Assembly: GCF_001277345.1 (NCBI RefSeq) | Contig: NZ_LIUT01000001.1 | Coordinates: forward strand, 2,448,878 to 2,505,360 | Source of the DNA: Paenibacillus solani | GTDB taxonomy: Bacteria > Bacillota > Bacilli > Paenibacillales > Paenibacillaceae | Direction of reading: 5' to 3' | Length of the DNA stretch: 56,483 bases | Shown here: positions 18,460 to 27,027 of the stretch, in pieces | How the letters are laid out: every line of letters starts with the position of its first letter | How positions within the stretch are numbered: position 1 is the stretch's first letter | Position numbers and translations under genes: made by a program | The notes under the pieces: generated by a model | The model's input: only the letters and a program-made list of their open reading frames with translations | Database searches by the model: none | Told to the model about the DNA's origin: nothing

Positions 18460-21048
18460 TTGAAACAAATCAAGCAGCACCGCGGCCGCAAATCGGCGTC
18501 CCGTCCATCGGCTTTGCGCTTAAGGAAGCAGCGCCGCTCGGGGCTGAACTACGGCAGAAGGAGGCAGTCGCCTCCCATTTCCTCATCCGTTTGCTCATCT
18601 AATCAAGCTCGGTCCGTTCATCATGTGAATCCGGAACCCGCCCAATCCGCGATACCCATTGTGCAAACCATAGATAATCCCGAATCTCCAGCATTGTCAC
18701 GGTACGACATCATGCGCTTTCCCGTGATCGATTGGCAGTTTCGCTGGCAGCGTCCTCAGCAGTTGTCGGAGCAGTTTGCACTGCAGGGCCATCGGGTGTT
18801 CTACGTGTCTCCGGTGATCATTGGAATAGGTGTAGAAGAAGCATCACGAGAACAAATCAGCCGCCAAATCAAGGTTACCAATATCGACCGCAATATATGG
18901 ATGGTCACCTTATGCGCCAAGCGGCCGTTGAATCTATATCAAGATCAAATGGATCATTGGGATATCCAGTATTTACTGTGGTCGGTTGAGCATGTCCGAG
19001 AGAAGTTTGGCTTGACCCAGCTGGTCTCCATCGTCGACCTTCCGTTCTGGACGCCACTCGTTGACGCAATGGATCAGCATCAAATCATCTACGACTGCAT
19101 GGACCACCATGCCGGCTTCACTACGAACGACAAAACGATGCTCCTGGAAGAGGAACAGCTCCTTCAAAGAGCAGGACTTGTGGTTACGACCTCTCAGCAT
19201 TTATTCGACTGGGCTGCACCATATAACCCTTCCACAGTTCTAATCCGCAATGCGGCTGATACTCTCCATTTCTCTAATCCGCCTAATGATGCCCCCCCGG
19301 AACTGGCAGACATCCATCAGCCCATTATTGGTTATTACGGAGCAATTTCCGACTGGTTTGATATTCAACTCATCGAGACACTGGCCAAGAATCGACCGGA
19401 TTGGGCTTTCGTCCTCATTGGACACACCTTTGGCTGCGATACCTCCTCGGTCGAGAAGCTGAATAACGTATGGTTGCTAGGAGAAAAGCCATATCATGAG
19501 CTCCCTGCGTATTTACATCGGTTCCATGTGGCATTAATTCCGTTCGTAAAGAACGAATTAACCCAAGCTACCAACCCGGTCAAATTATATGAATATTTGG
19601 CAGCCGGAAAACCGGTCGTCTCTACGGAACTACCTGAAGTAAAGGCAGTTGCGCCTAATCTGGTCAAAATTGCGGGTACTCCCGTACAATTTGAAGAGGC
19701 CATCGAAGCTGCTCTTCTTGAGTCCGATGATCACATTATTGAACAGAGACAACAGTTTGCGAAGCTTAACAATTGGAATCGGCGCTATGAAGCCCTTCAC
19801 GCAGATATAATGAAGTATCTATATCCCAAGGTCAGTATCATCCTGGTCGTTCATAATAATTGGTCCTATACGCAGCAATGTCTTCATCGGCTCCTTCAAC
19901 CAGGGCATTATCCGAACCTGGAAGTGATCATCGTGGATAATGCTTCGACGGATCAGACTTCTTCTTGCCTTAGGATTCTGAATCATCCGTTGATCAAAGT
20001 GATCACCTCGTCTACAAATCTCGGCTTTGCTGCCGGCAACACGCTGGGATGCGGGCAATCTACGGGAGAATATATAATTCTGCTTAACAATGATACGCTT
20101 GTCCCCGATGGAAGCTGGATCTCCCGTTTGCTTAGACCTTTTCAGGAAGATGATATGCTGGCTATGACGGGACCGATGTCCAATCATGTGGGGAATGATC
20201 AGGCGCTGGATCATTTTATAGGGGATGCCGTTCAAGGCGCCCATCCTCGATGGCTTAGCGAATTCTATGAGCATTACCGGCGAAGATACCGCTATACCGA
20301 CTTGCTTGGATTTTTCTGCGTTGCCCTTAGACGAAGTGTGTGGGAACATGTGGGCGCACTGGATCCCGCTTATGGCATTGGGATGTTTGAGGACGATGAT
20401 TATTGCGAGCGAGTCCGGAGTACAGGGTACCGCTTGGCCATCGTTGAAGACGCCTTTGTTTATCATCACGGAAGCGTAACGATCAAGAAACTGAAAGATC
20501 ATGTCTATGACGCATTATGGAACAAAAACAAAGCGTTCTATGAGCAAAAGTGGCGCAAACCGTGGAGAATGCCAAAAGGACCGGATAGCATTTTCCATAT
20601 GGTGGATCGTCCGGAAGATATCGCGACCAGAGTCAACCAAGCCGGAAAGAAGGTCGTGCTGGTGCTCGGACTTACCGTATGGGAAACTAATACCCGGCGC
20701 TGGCAGCAGATCGTGAAGGGACTATGCGAGGATGAGAATCTACTAGTGGTGGTATATACCCATGTATATCTTGGTGATCTCATCGTAGGAACCCGAAAAA
20801 TAGGTCCGCGGCTGTATTTTACAAACCGAATTGATCTATTTTCAGAGGTGAGATTTGATCAGGTAGTATATTGCGGCTCAACGGATACCCACCCGCAGCT
20901 CCAAGCTGATCATTATTGGGCAGACTCTCTTAGCTATCATGAACAACAACTGAAATCCTTGCTTGCTCAGAACGACAACCTGCAAGTATGGGATTCTATC
21001 GGTGTATCCCAAGCGGTTCAACAGGTCCGCTCTGCCAGCGCAGAGTAA
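18460..21048 (+). CDS. Chimeric glycosyltransferase (GT4-like plus GT2)
   Basis: An 862-residue protein begun by TTG behind a GAGAGGAGG site. Residues 1-60 are arginine- and serine-rich and probably disordered. Residues about 75-440 form a GT-B-like glycosyltransferase: WQFRWQRPQQLSEQFA at the start, then LIRNAADTLHF, IIGYYGAISDWFD and the donor-binding TNPVKLYEYLAAGKPVVST. Residues 456-690 form a GT2 domain: VSIILVVHNNW, VIIVDNAST and LLNNDTLVPDG near 543. The last 130 residues form another small alpha/beta domain. Two active sites in one chain suggest consecutive sugar additions on a polymer or a surface protein. It is a single gene closed by a terminator. Confidence 0.85.
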   Translation: MKQIKQHRGRKSASRPSALRLRKQRRSGLNYGRRRQSPPISSSVCSSNQARSVHHVNPEPAQSAIPIVQTIDNPESPALSRYDIMRFPVIDWQFRWQRPQQLSEQFALQGHRVFYVSPVIIGIGVEEASREQISRQIKVTNIDRNIWMVTLCAKRPLNLYQDQMDHWDIQYLLWSVEHVREKFGLTQLVSIVDLPFWTPLVDAMDQHQIIYDCMDHHAGFTTNDKTMLLEEEQLLQRAGLVVTTSQHLFDWAAPYNPSTVLIRNAADTLHFSNPPNDAPPELADIHQPIIGYYGAISDWFDIQLIETLAKNRPDWAFVLIGHTFGCDTSSVEKLNNVWLLGEKPYHELPAYLHRFHVALIPFVKNELTQATNPVKLYEYLAAGKPVVSTELPEVKAVAPNLVKIAGTPVQFEEAIEAALLESDDHIIEQRQQFAKLNNWNRRYEALHADIMKYLYPKVSIILVVHNNWSYTQQCLHRLLQPGHYPNLEVIIVDNASTDQTSSCLRILNHPLIKVITSSTNLGFAAGNTLGCGQSTGEYIILLNNDTLVPDGSWISRLLRPFQEDDMLAMTGPMSNHVGNDQALDHFIGDAVQGAHPRWLSEFYEHYRRRYRYTDLLGFFCVALRRSVWEHVGALDPAYGIGMFEDDDYCERVRSTGYRLAIVEDAFVYHHGSVTIKKLKDHVYDALWNKNKAFYEQKWRKPWRMPKGPDSIFHMVDRPEDIATRVNQAGKKVVLVLGLTVWETNTRRWQQIVKGLCEDENLLVVVYTHVYLGDLIVGTRKIGPRLYFTNRIDLFSEVRFDQVVYCGSTDTHPQLQADHYWADSLSYHEQQLKSLLAQNDNLQVWDSIGVSQAVQQVRSASAE

Positions 21049-21073
21049 GGGAGTTCGCAGTCGAATAAACAAG

Positions 21074-21123
21074 CAGCCCCTCCGCTATGATTGATGTAAG
21101 ATCAGTCATGGAGGGGCTGTTAT
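21074..21123. terminator. Terminator between convergent glycosyltransferase genes
   Basis: CAGCCCCTCC at 21074-21083 pairs with GGAGGGGCTG at 21110-21119, and the inner loop extends the stem. TTATT follows on the plus strand. It sits between the stops of the 862-residue protein (+) and the GT2 gene (-). Confidence 0.8.
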
Positions 21124-21127
21124 TCGT

Positions 21128-21892
21128 TTATTCTGTTGATTCATAAGCATCCTGGCCACTTAGATAGTTCATAATGACCTCAGGATGATGGCCTTCATAA
21201 GGCCTTGTGACGATCTCATACGTCTCGGGCTTGTAATCCCAATCCGGCTGCCCGAGATTCATGTGCACATTAACATCACCTCGACGGTTATCATTGAACT
21301 TGATTTTGTTACCGAGTGCATAGTGGTAGTGATATACGTTCACATCGCTCCGTCCACGTGGAATACTCCATATGCTCCTGCCTTCGGCTGCTTCTAGTGT
21401 GCAATGATGCTTCTCATCACGATAGCGTATCCCTTTCATAGCCCGCCACATTCTGGTGATGTCATTGGACCAGCGTTCATCGCCAGGACTATTGATCCGA
21501 ACCGTCCATGGATCCCCCCAGAAATTAATGAAGGGAAATTGATAGATGTCGATGTCATTTCGATTCATAAGCTCAGGCAAAACGTCAGCGAATCGGTCAT
21601 CCATCAGCTCATCGATATCCAGATTCATAATCCAGTCTCCTTGAGCCTGATCGATCAAAAAATTACGAACCTCAGATTCGTTCCAGTCCTCGGTGTATGG
21701 CAATCCGTTCTGCTGAACATGGAACAAACGGATCGGGTACCGTTTCTGAAGCCGCTCAATCTGCTCGATGGTTCCATCGGTGCTCCCACCGTCGGCAATG
21801 ATGATTTCATCTGCATAACGGCTTGCGCTTTCTATATACAATGGAATGAACGTTATTTCATTTAGTACCGGTACAATGACGGAAAGCTTCAT
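21128..21892 (-). CDS. Family 2 glycosyltransferase
   Basis: A compact 254-residue GT2 enzyme: MKLSVIVPVLNEITFIPLYIESA at the start, IIIADGGSTDGT near residue 32, and the metal-binding LDIDELMDDR near residue 95. The RYRDEKHHCTLE segment after the core resembles SPBc2-type and teichoic-type transferases that act on short glycans. It is the last gene of a three-gene minus-strand operon (22.6-kb GT4, 21.9-kb GT, then this one). Confidence 0.88.
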   Translation of the reverse strand: MKLSVIVPVLNEITFIPLYIESASRYADEIIIADGGSTDGTIEQIERLQKRYPIRLFHVQQNGLPYTEDWNESEVRNFLIDQAQGDWIMNLDIDELMDDRFADVLPELMNRNDIDIYQFPFINFWGDPWTVRINSPGDERWSNDITRMWRAMKGIRYRDEKHHCTLEAAEGRSIWSIPRGRSDVNVYHYHYALGNKIKFNDNRRGDVNVHMNLGQPDWDYKPETYEIVTRPYEGHHPEVIMNYLSGQDAYESTE

Positions 21893-21909
21893 AGGCCACT
21901 CGTTCCTCC

Positions 21910-22608
21910 TTATTGAGAGATTGATTCCTGAATCAAGCGTCGCATTTCTTTCTCATCACCGCGTGCGAGCTGATATCGCTGATACAGCGCATAATTGGAT
22001 TCGTAATGGGGATTGCCATCGGGCCCGACGAATGGATGCCAAAAATGAACCATTTCCCCATCCAGTCGAATATGGGGGCTGACCAAAGTATCCAGGGCGT
22101 AGGCAAATGCCTCATCCTCCCCGCCCCATCCGATAAATCGTTCATCATAACCTCCAACCGTTTCATAAGCATTTCGGTCGAGCATATTGAAACCGCCTAC
22201 AAAGCCAGTGGCCGCCTCGGCAAGTATCTCAGGCTTAACGGCCAGCGGCCACCCGCTTGTCTGTCGAAGCAATAATTGTGATGTGTGTTCAGCTAGACGA
22301 AGGATTCGGCTGAAGGGAATCACCCACTGCCCGCTGGTGACGTGGGCAGCGGACGCCCTCAGCAGATCCGGGTCATATACGATATCGCTATCGGCAATGA
22401 CGAGGATGTCCTTGGAAGCCTGGCGATAGGCTAAGTTGATGGCTTTGGATCTGCTGAAGCGTTCCCCAGAACCTGATATTTCTCCTATACATATCTGGGC
22501 TTCTGGCATACTCCGTGCATAATAACCCAGCACCCATTCCAAAGCTGCATCTCTGGGTCCGTTACCGTCTGATTGATAAGGAATCAGGACTGATATTTGA
22601 TCAAACAT
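21910..22608 (-). CDS. Glycosyltransferase with GT2 / galactosyltransferase-type fold
   Basis: A 232-residue transferase. ISVLIPYQSDGNGPRDAALEWV opens the GT-A domain, VIADSDIVYDPDLL is the DxD-type site, and GGFNMLDRNAYETVGGYDERFIGWGGEDEAFAYAL is the acceptor-side signature of the Glyco_transf_7C group (beta-1,4-galactosyltransferase and chondroitin-type polymerases). I start at the ATG at 22608, which has AGGAGGGAAGGC in front; the frame is open to 22671, but that part overlaps the upstream gene's end. The gap to the upstream gene is 13 bases, so it is in the same operon. Confidence 0.85.
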   Translation of the reverse strand: MFDQISVLIPYQSDGNGPRDAALEWVLGYYARSMPEAQICIGEISGSGERFSRSKAINLAYRQASKDILVIADSDIVYDPDLLRASAAHVTSGQWVIPFSRILRLAEHTSQLLLRQTSGWPLAVKPEILAEAATGFVGGFNMLDRNAYETVGGYDERFIGWGGEDEAFAYALDTLVSPHIRLDGEMVHFWHPFVGPDGNPHYESNYALYQRYQLARGDEKEMRRLIQESISQ

Positions 22609-22621
22609 GCCTTCCCTCCTC

Positions 22622-23584
22622 TTACCGTCGCTCCTTCTCCCACTGGAATAGCACAGTGAGCCAATCTTCAATCACTTGCTCAATTGTCCAAAATGCTTCT
22701 ATATGACGCCTGCATTGCTGTCCAATGTCACTGAGCTTGCACTGCTGCCCCATCCATTGATGGATTACATTGATAAAATCAGCCGGATTATCGCTGTCCA
22801 GGATTAAGCCATGTGCATCCGGGTGGGACGCAGCCTTGACGTTGCCCACGTGGGTGCTCAACACAGGTACACCGCAGGCATAGGCTTCCAGCGCTGTAGC
22901 TGCGCTGCCTTCATTCGCCGAAGTGACGAGCAGCAGATCCAGCTGATGATAAAATTGTGGCATCTCTTCATGGGGATATGCTCCAGTCGTTTCAATAAAT
23001 CGGATCCGTTCATCATCTCGAAAGTGGTCTCTAATATGCTTATATAATGTAGCGTAATTCTTGGATCGTTTGGCAGGATCACCAGCCCAACCTACTACAA
23101 AAGGCGTGCTTTCCCTACGCAATACAGCGGATGGCCGGAATACTTGATGGTCCACAAAATGCCCGATATATTTCACGTTAGCCTCCGGGGCAATCTGTCG
23201 AAGCATTTGACTCAGTCTTTCGTTTATCGCGCCAATCACACCGATTCTGGGGATGACAAGCCTGAGAAACTCGGGATCGGGTATCAGTTCATCATTAATC
23301 CATTCGCGAAACGTCTCGTAGTTCTGACTAAAATAATAATAGGAGACCGCGGCCGAGGCATCGATTCGGATATGCTTAAAGATACAATACGCTGCGATTC
23401 CCAGACACATCGCACCTATTCGATCATAAGCCTGATTGATATCCTCGCTGCTGTGCAGTTCTAAATATCGATCCAATTCCCGGATGGACATCAGATCCAG
23501 AGCGGGATGATGCTGCCTAATTACCTTTGCATCTTTTCCTAAGATCCACCAGTCCACATCATAGATCAGCAGATGCCTTCCCAT
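22622..23584 (-). CDS. Family 4 glycosyltransferase
   Basis: A 320-residue GT-B enzyme, first of the three-gene glycosyltransferase operon. The C-terminal Rossmann domain is clear: VVGWAGDPAKRSKNYATL, then LLLVTSANEGSAATALEAYACGVPVLSTHVGNV with the usual Glu that contacts the donor. The N-terminal half is short and atypical (DVDWWILGKDAKVIRQHHP). I start at the ATG at 23584, which has AAAGGGGG upstream; another in-frame ATG at 23608 is possible. Acceptor and sugar are unknown. Confidence 0.85.
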   Translation of the reverse strand: MGRHLLIYDVDWWILGKDAKVIRQHHPALDLMSIRELDRYLELHSSEDINQAYDRIGAMCLGIAAYCIFKHIRIDASAAVSYYYFSQNYETFREWINDELIPDPEFLRLVIPRIGVIGAINERLSQMLRQIAPEANVKYIGHFVDHQVFRPSAVLRRESTPFVVGWAGDPAKRSKNYATLYKHIRDHFRDDERIRFIETTGAYPHEEMPQFYHQLDLLLVTSANEGSAATALEAYACGVPVLSTHVGNVKAASHPDAHGLILDSDNPADFINVIHQWMGQQCKLSDIGQQCRRHIEAFWTIEQVIEDWLTVLFQWEKERR

Positions 23585-23683
23585 GCTCCAATCCCCCTTT
23601 AAATGCATAATGAATTATATTCCTTGGGAGGCCGCCAAGTTTGTCACCGTAGCATAAATGATGAATTGGTCTAAATTCCACGT

Positions 23684-23730
23684 AAAAAAGAGCCGAACCT
23701 TTACAGCATTCTGCATAGGTACGACTCTTT
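23684..23730 (-). terminator. Terminator after the small coiled-coil ORF
   Basis: AAAGAG-CCG-AACCT pairs imperfectly with AGGT-ACG-ACTCTTT, and six T residues follow on the minus strand. It closes the small ORF and separates it from the glycosyltransferase operon. Confidence 0.7.
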
Positions 23731-23758
23731 GTATGGATATCTTGTAGGGGTGCCCTGC

Positions 23759-23923
23759 CTATACTTTTTTATCCACAATATGCTTGTTCTCTTTGAGCTC
23801 TTTCATGTCTTTGCGAAGCAATCGCATCTCTTGGAGCATAGCATCCATCCTAATGATGACTTTAGATGAATTGATAGCATAACGAATGACAATGATGGCA
23901 GCGATTATACTGAAAACAGCCAT
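23759..23923 (-). CDS. Small membrane protein with coiled-coil tail, start uncertain
   Basis: Counted from the first ATG, 54 residues: one hydrophobic span (MAVFSIIAAIIVIRYAI) and then a charged helical tail (MLQEMRLLRKDMKELKENKH). The shape recalls the small DUF4083-type proteins of Bacilli, but I am not sure of the family. A good GGAGGT site lies about 32 bases upstream of this ATG, and the frame is open there with codons reading TYELEIIGLF, so the true N terminus may be longer and begin at a non-standard codon such as CTG. It lies downstream of the NUDIX gene and ends at its own terminator. Confidence 0.5.
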   Translation of the reverse strand: MAVFSIIAAIIVIRYAINSSKVIIRMDAMLQEMRLLRKDMKELKENKHIVDKKV

Positions 23924-23964
23924 GAATAATCCGATAATTTCCAGTTCGTATGTAACCTCCGAGT

Positions 23965-24381
23965 TTATTGCTGAATGAATCCCTTGAGCAAGCCTTGCAT
24001 CATCGCAAAGATCAGCTCAGAATCCTGAAGCTCGTTATCTCTAATTTGACGCAGGCAATCCTTCACACTCATTCTAATGACGTCAATGTTCTCGTAGCCT
24101 TCCAGTTGTTGTTCCGCTTGGCTGATGACCTCATCTGTGTAATAAACATGAGCGATCTCATTACATCTCCAGGATGCCGGGTATAACTTCCCGAGATAAT
24201 GAAGCTTACCACAGCTGCAGCCTGTTTCCTCCAGCATCTCGCGACGGGCTGCTGATTCCAGGTCTTCTCCATGGTCTACGCCCCCTCCAGGAAGCTGAAT
24301 GACGTAGTCATCCACAGGAGCGCGGTACTGGCGGATCAACAACAACTGATCATTCTGCTTAGCCAGTACGACAACCGACAC
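23965..24381 (-). CDS. NUDIX hydrolase, ADP-ribose pyrophosphatase-like (5' end displaced)
   Basis: A 138-residue frame holding a complete Nudix box: GGGVDHGEDLESAARREMLEETG, which fits Gx5Ex7REUxEExGU. VVLAKQNDQLLLIRQYRAP before it is typical of ADP-sugar pyrophosphatases, which hydrolyse ADP-ribose and related nucleotides using Mg ions. A GTG at 24381 with AAGGAG five bases upstream could serve as start, but the family normally has another 30 or so residues here, and those residues are found in the next frame (24359-24472). The gene is therefore probably either frameshifted or carries a one-base sequence error; if translated from the GTG it lacks the N-terminal dimerisation region. Confidence 0.8.
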   Translation of the reverse strand: MSVVVLAKQNDQLLLIRQYRAPVDDYVIQLPGGGVDHGEDLESAARREMLEETGCSCGKLHYLGKLYPASWRCNEIAHVYYTDEVISQAEQQLEGYENIDVIRMSVKDCLRQIRDNELQDSELIFAMMQGLLKGFIQQ

Positions 24382-24472
24382 TTAAATTCTCCTTGGTATA
24401 ATACACTTTGCCTGACGCTTCCTCGTAAATCGATATACCATTATGGCGTGTCAACAATTTTGTATCTCTCAT
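24359..24472 (-). pseudogene. Displaced N terminus of the NUDIX gene (frameshift fragment)
   Basis: An ATG at 24472, behind an AAGGAG and a closer AGGTG, opens a 37-codon frame: LLTRHNGISIYEEASGKVYY and then TKENLSV, just what precedes the Nudix domain in this family. It runs into a stop soon after it overlaps the Nudix frame. Restoring one base near 24370 would join the two parts into a protein of about 168 residues. Confidence 0.65.
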
Positions 24473-24511
24473 GATCGACACCTGCTCCTTCTCAACATCA
24501 AACAATTTGTA

Positions 24512-25039
24512 TTAGATTTCGAAATCTTCCCGCAGAACCGAGAACAAATAAGAGTCATGAAAACGACCTTTGAACCACAGATGCTGCCGGAGATGTCCTT
24601 CCTGCTTCATGCCAATCTTGCGCATGACACTTGCCGATCTGACGTTGCCTGGTCGGCAAGTAGCATAGATGCGGTTTACCCCCAGCTCCTTAAATCCGAA
24701 GCGGCACATGGCAAGAGCGGCTTCCGAAGCGTAACCTTGACCCCAATAAGCGGAATTCAAGCAATACCCAAGCTCTGCATTCGTCTTCGAACGGTGAATA
24801 CCAACACCCCCGATTAAGCGGCCGCTATCTTTGAGGACAAGTGCCAGTTCATAGCTGTCTCGAGGATCCTGCTCCTTCATCCGGCTTATCTCTTCTAAAT
24901 AATTTACAGTATCCTCTTCTGTATTCGGCCCCCACATCGTAAACTCCGTAACGATGAGATCCGCTGCATAAGCATGGACACTTGCAAAGTCCTCTTCTTC
25001 GAATTCCCGGATTATCAGCCTAGTTGACTCCAACTGCAT
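24512..25039 (-). CDS. GNAT acetyltransferase, RimJ/RimL type
   Basis: A 175-residue N-acetyltransferase of the Acetyltransf_3 (RimJ/RimL) group: LESTRLIIREFEEEDFASVHAYA at the start, LIGGVGIHRSKTNAELGYCLNSAYWGQGYASEA holding the acetyl-CoA loop, and CRPGNVRSASVMRKIGMKQEG near the end. The members acetylate ribosomal protein N termini, aminoglycoside-like compounds or small amines; the substrate is unknown. I use the ATG at 25039, which has GGGGAG six bases upstream; the ATG two codons earlier abuts that site. Confidence 0.88.
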   Translation of the reverse strand: MQLESTRLIIREFEEEDFASVHAYAADLIVTEFTMWGPNTEEDTVNYLEEISRMKEQDPRDSYELALVLKDSGRLIGGVGIHRSKTNAELGYCLNSAYWGQGYASEAALAMCRFGFKELGVNRIYATCRPGNVRSASVMRKIGMKQEGHLRQHLWFKGRFHDSYLFSVLREDFEI

Positions 25040-25130
25040 CGCCATCTCCCCTTCATGATTACGTCAATACTCACAGCCAATCACAAAAATTTTCCCAATT
25101 ATACCACAACGTCAAGGATAAGATTGGAAC

Positions 25131-25167
25131 AAAAAATGAAGCCTGAGCGTTTACCACTCAAGCTTCA
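25131..25167 (-). terminator. Terminator of the metal ABC transporter operon
   Basis: An 11-base stem (25137-25147 with 25157-25167, one G-U pair) is followed by six T residues on the minus strand. It lies 15 bases after the stop of the last permease gene. Confidence 0.88.
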
Positions 25168-25181
25168 TCAAGCGTTTCTTA

Positions 25182-26084
25182 TCAGGATATACCCTTTATG
25201 TTCTCCTTGCTGCGACGTGCACCGAATCTATGGACATGGCGGGAAAGCATACCGTGTTTCGGAGAACACAGAAAGCTGACAACAAATACAATTCCGGTAG
25301 CAAAGGCCATAGATCCGGAGATGGAGGTGTCCAGCCATACGGCAATGTAGTAGCCCATAAATGCAGACATCACGCCGAAAGCACCACTGAGTACCAGCAT
25401 GATGGAGAGCTTATCCGTCCACAAGTATGCGGCAGCGGCAGGTGTTATAAGCATGGCTACCACCATAATCGCGCCGACTGCATCGAATGATGCAACCGTT
25501 GTGATGGAGACCAGTGACATAAATACATAGTGCAAGAGTACGACTGGAATGCCGATACTGGCCGCAAGAGCCGGATCAAAGGAGGTTATTTTCCATTCCT
25601 TATAGAATGCCAGGATCACGATGACAACGACGAGTAGAACAGCTGCCAGCATGAAGGTAGCCTTTGGCACTTCACCCAATAGGGGAACATGCATGACATC
25701 CCAAGGAACAAACGTAATCTCACCCATGAGGGCATGCTTGGTATCCAGATGTGCATTACCAACGTGGGTAGCGATCAGGATAACGCCGATGGCAAACAAG
25801 GTCGTAAACACCACGCCGATCGATGCATCCTGCTGAACGCCGCGGGAATGAAACCATTGAACAAGCACCGCTGTCAGCAGCCCTGCGATAATGGCGCCGA
25901 TCAGCATATGCGGCCCGCTTAATTCTCTCGTGACTAAATAGGCTGTAACGATACCCAGCAGCACGGTATGGCTGATGGCATCGGCCATCATCGCCATTCT
26001 GCGCAGAATCAGGAACCCGCCGACGATCCCGCAAGACAAACCAACGAGCGAAGCCGTGAGTAATATCCATCCTGTATAGGTCAT
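25182..26084 (-). CDS. mntD: Manganese/zinc ABC transporter permease (MntD-like)
   Basis: A 300-residue polytopic permease of the ABC-3 family (FecCD-like fold, eight to nine spans). The GFLILRRMAMMADAISHTVLLGIVTAYL segment is the conserved cytoplasmic coupling region. It overlaps the upstream permease by four bases (ATGA), so it is translationally coupled. It is the fourth gene of a lipoprotein-ATPase-permease-permease operon, the order of mntABCD in Bacillus subtilis. Metal choice is inferred from operon order and the MntR-like operator, so a zinc or iron role remains possible. Confidence 0.82.
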   Translation of the reverse strand: MTYTGWILLTASLVGLSCGIVGGFLILRRMAMMADAISHTVLLGIVTAYLVTRELSGPHMLIGAIIAGLLTAVLVQWFHSRGVQQDASIGVVFTTLFAIGVILIATHVGNAHLDTKHALMGEITFVPWDVMHVPLLGEVPKATFMLAAVLLVVVIVILAFYKEWKITSFDPALAASIGIPVVLLHYVFMSLVSITTVASFDAVGAIMVVAMLITPAAAAYLWTDKLSIMLVLSGAFGVMSAFMGYYIAVWLDTSISGSMAFATGIVFVVSFLCSPKHGMLSRHVHRFGARRSKENIKGIS

Positions 26085-27025
26085 TGATTGCTCCCCCTCT
26101 CCGACAAACGGGGGCTTAGAACCGATGGATTCGGATTAGCAGCTTCCATATGTTCTTTTTTCTGCGAGCGAAGCAGCAATGCTTGGGTTAACAAGCCTTT
26201 CTCCGCCCCGAAGACCAAGGATATCGTGAACAATACGGAGGATGCCACCACGATGAATGGTCCTGTAGGCCATCCCTTACCCATGGTGCTGACCAGCGTA
26301 CCGACAAAACCCGATCCACCTCCGAATATGGCCGACAGAATGACCATCATCCTGAAGGATTGCGTCCAATACCTTGCGCTCACGGCAGGTATGATCAGCA
26401 TAGCCGCCATAAGTATGACACCGACCGCCTGGATGCCAATCACGATAACGAGCACGAGGACTCCCATGTATAAGCTATTCATAAGTCGACTGTTCAACCC
26501 TAACCCTTTGGCAAAATCGGGATCGAAGAGAAACAGCTTCCACTCCTTAAAACCAATGAAGACGACCAGCATGACCAGAACAGCCAAGATTAACATCGTA
26601 ACCACATCCTTGCGGACCATGGATGCAGCTTGACCGAATATAAAGTTATCGAGCCCACTCTGATTTCCGCCCGCTGTTCGATTGACGATCGTAAGCAGCA
26701 TGATGCCTAATCCAAAAAACACAGATAGGATCATGCCCATGGCAGTATCCTCCTTAATGCGGCTTGAGGAGCGAATCCACTGGATCATCCACGCGCCGAT
26801 CAGAGCGCTAACAGCTGCTCCTAGAATCATGACGAGCAAGTTCTTGCTCCCGGTCAGCGCAAAAGCAACTACGACTCCTGGCAGCGCTGCGTGGGACAGC
26901 GCATCACTCATCAAGCTTTGGCGTTTCCAATAAGCGAGACAGCCGATCATCCCTGCAGCCATTCCCAGTATTAACGTGCTTAACAGCACCCATTGCGTAT
27001 TCGGTGATAATAAGGAATTCATCAT
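26081..27025 (-). CDS. mntC: Manganese/zinc ABC transporter permease (MntC-like)
   Basis: A 314-residue ABC-3 permease with about nine spans. The coupling segment GCLAYWKRQSLMSDALSHAALPGVVVAFAL is clear, and a hydrophilic tail of about 20 residues closes the protein. It follows the ATPase with a two-base gap and overlaps the next permease gene. The two permeases presumably form a heterodimer in the membrane. Confidence 0.85.
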   Translation of the reverse strand: MMNSLLSPNTQWVLLSTLILGMAAGMIGCLAYWKRQSLMSDALSHAALPGVVVAFALTGSKNLLVMILGAAVSALIGAWMIQWIRSSSRIKEDTAMGMILSVFFGLGIMLLTIVNRTAGGNQSGLDNFIFGQAASMVRKDVVTMLILAVLVMLVVFIGFKEWKLFLFDPDFAKGLGLNSRLMNSLYMGVLVLVIVIGIQAVGVILMAAMLIIPAVSARYWTQSFRMMVILSAIFGGGSGFVGTLVSTMGKGWPTGPFIVVASSVLFTISLVFGAEKGLLTQALLLRSQKKEHMEAANPNPSVLSPRLSERGSNQ

Positions 27026-27027
27026 GA

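Noticed and set aside
19819..20502. 227-codon minus-strand frame
   Set aside because: It lies opposite the GT2 domain of the 862-residue glycosyltransferase and has no ribosome binding site or family match.
26088..26633. 181-codon plus-strand frame
   Set aside because: It lies opposite the metal permease gene, whose membrane-protein composition and operon position are convincing.
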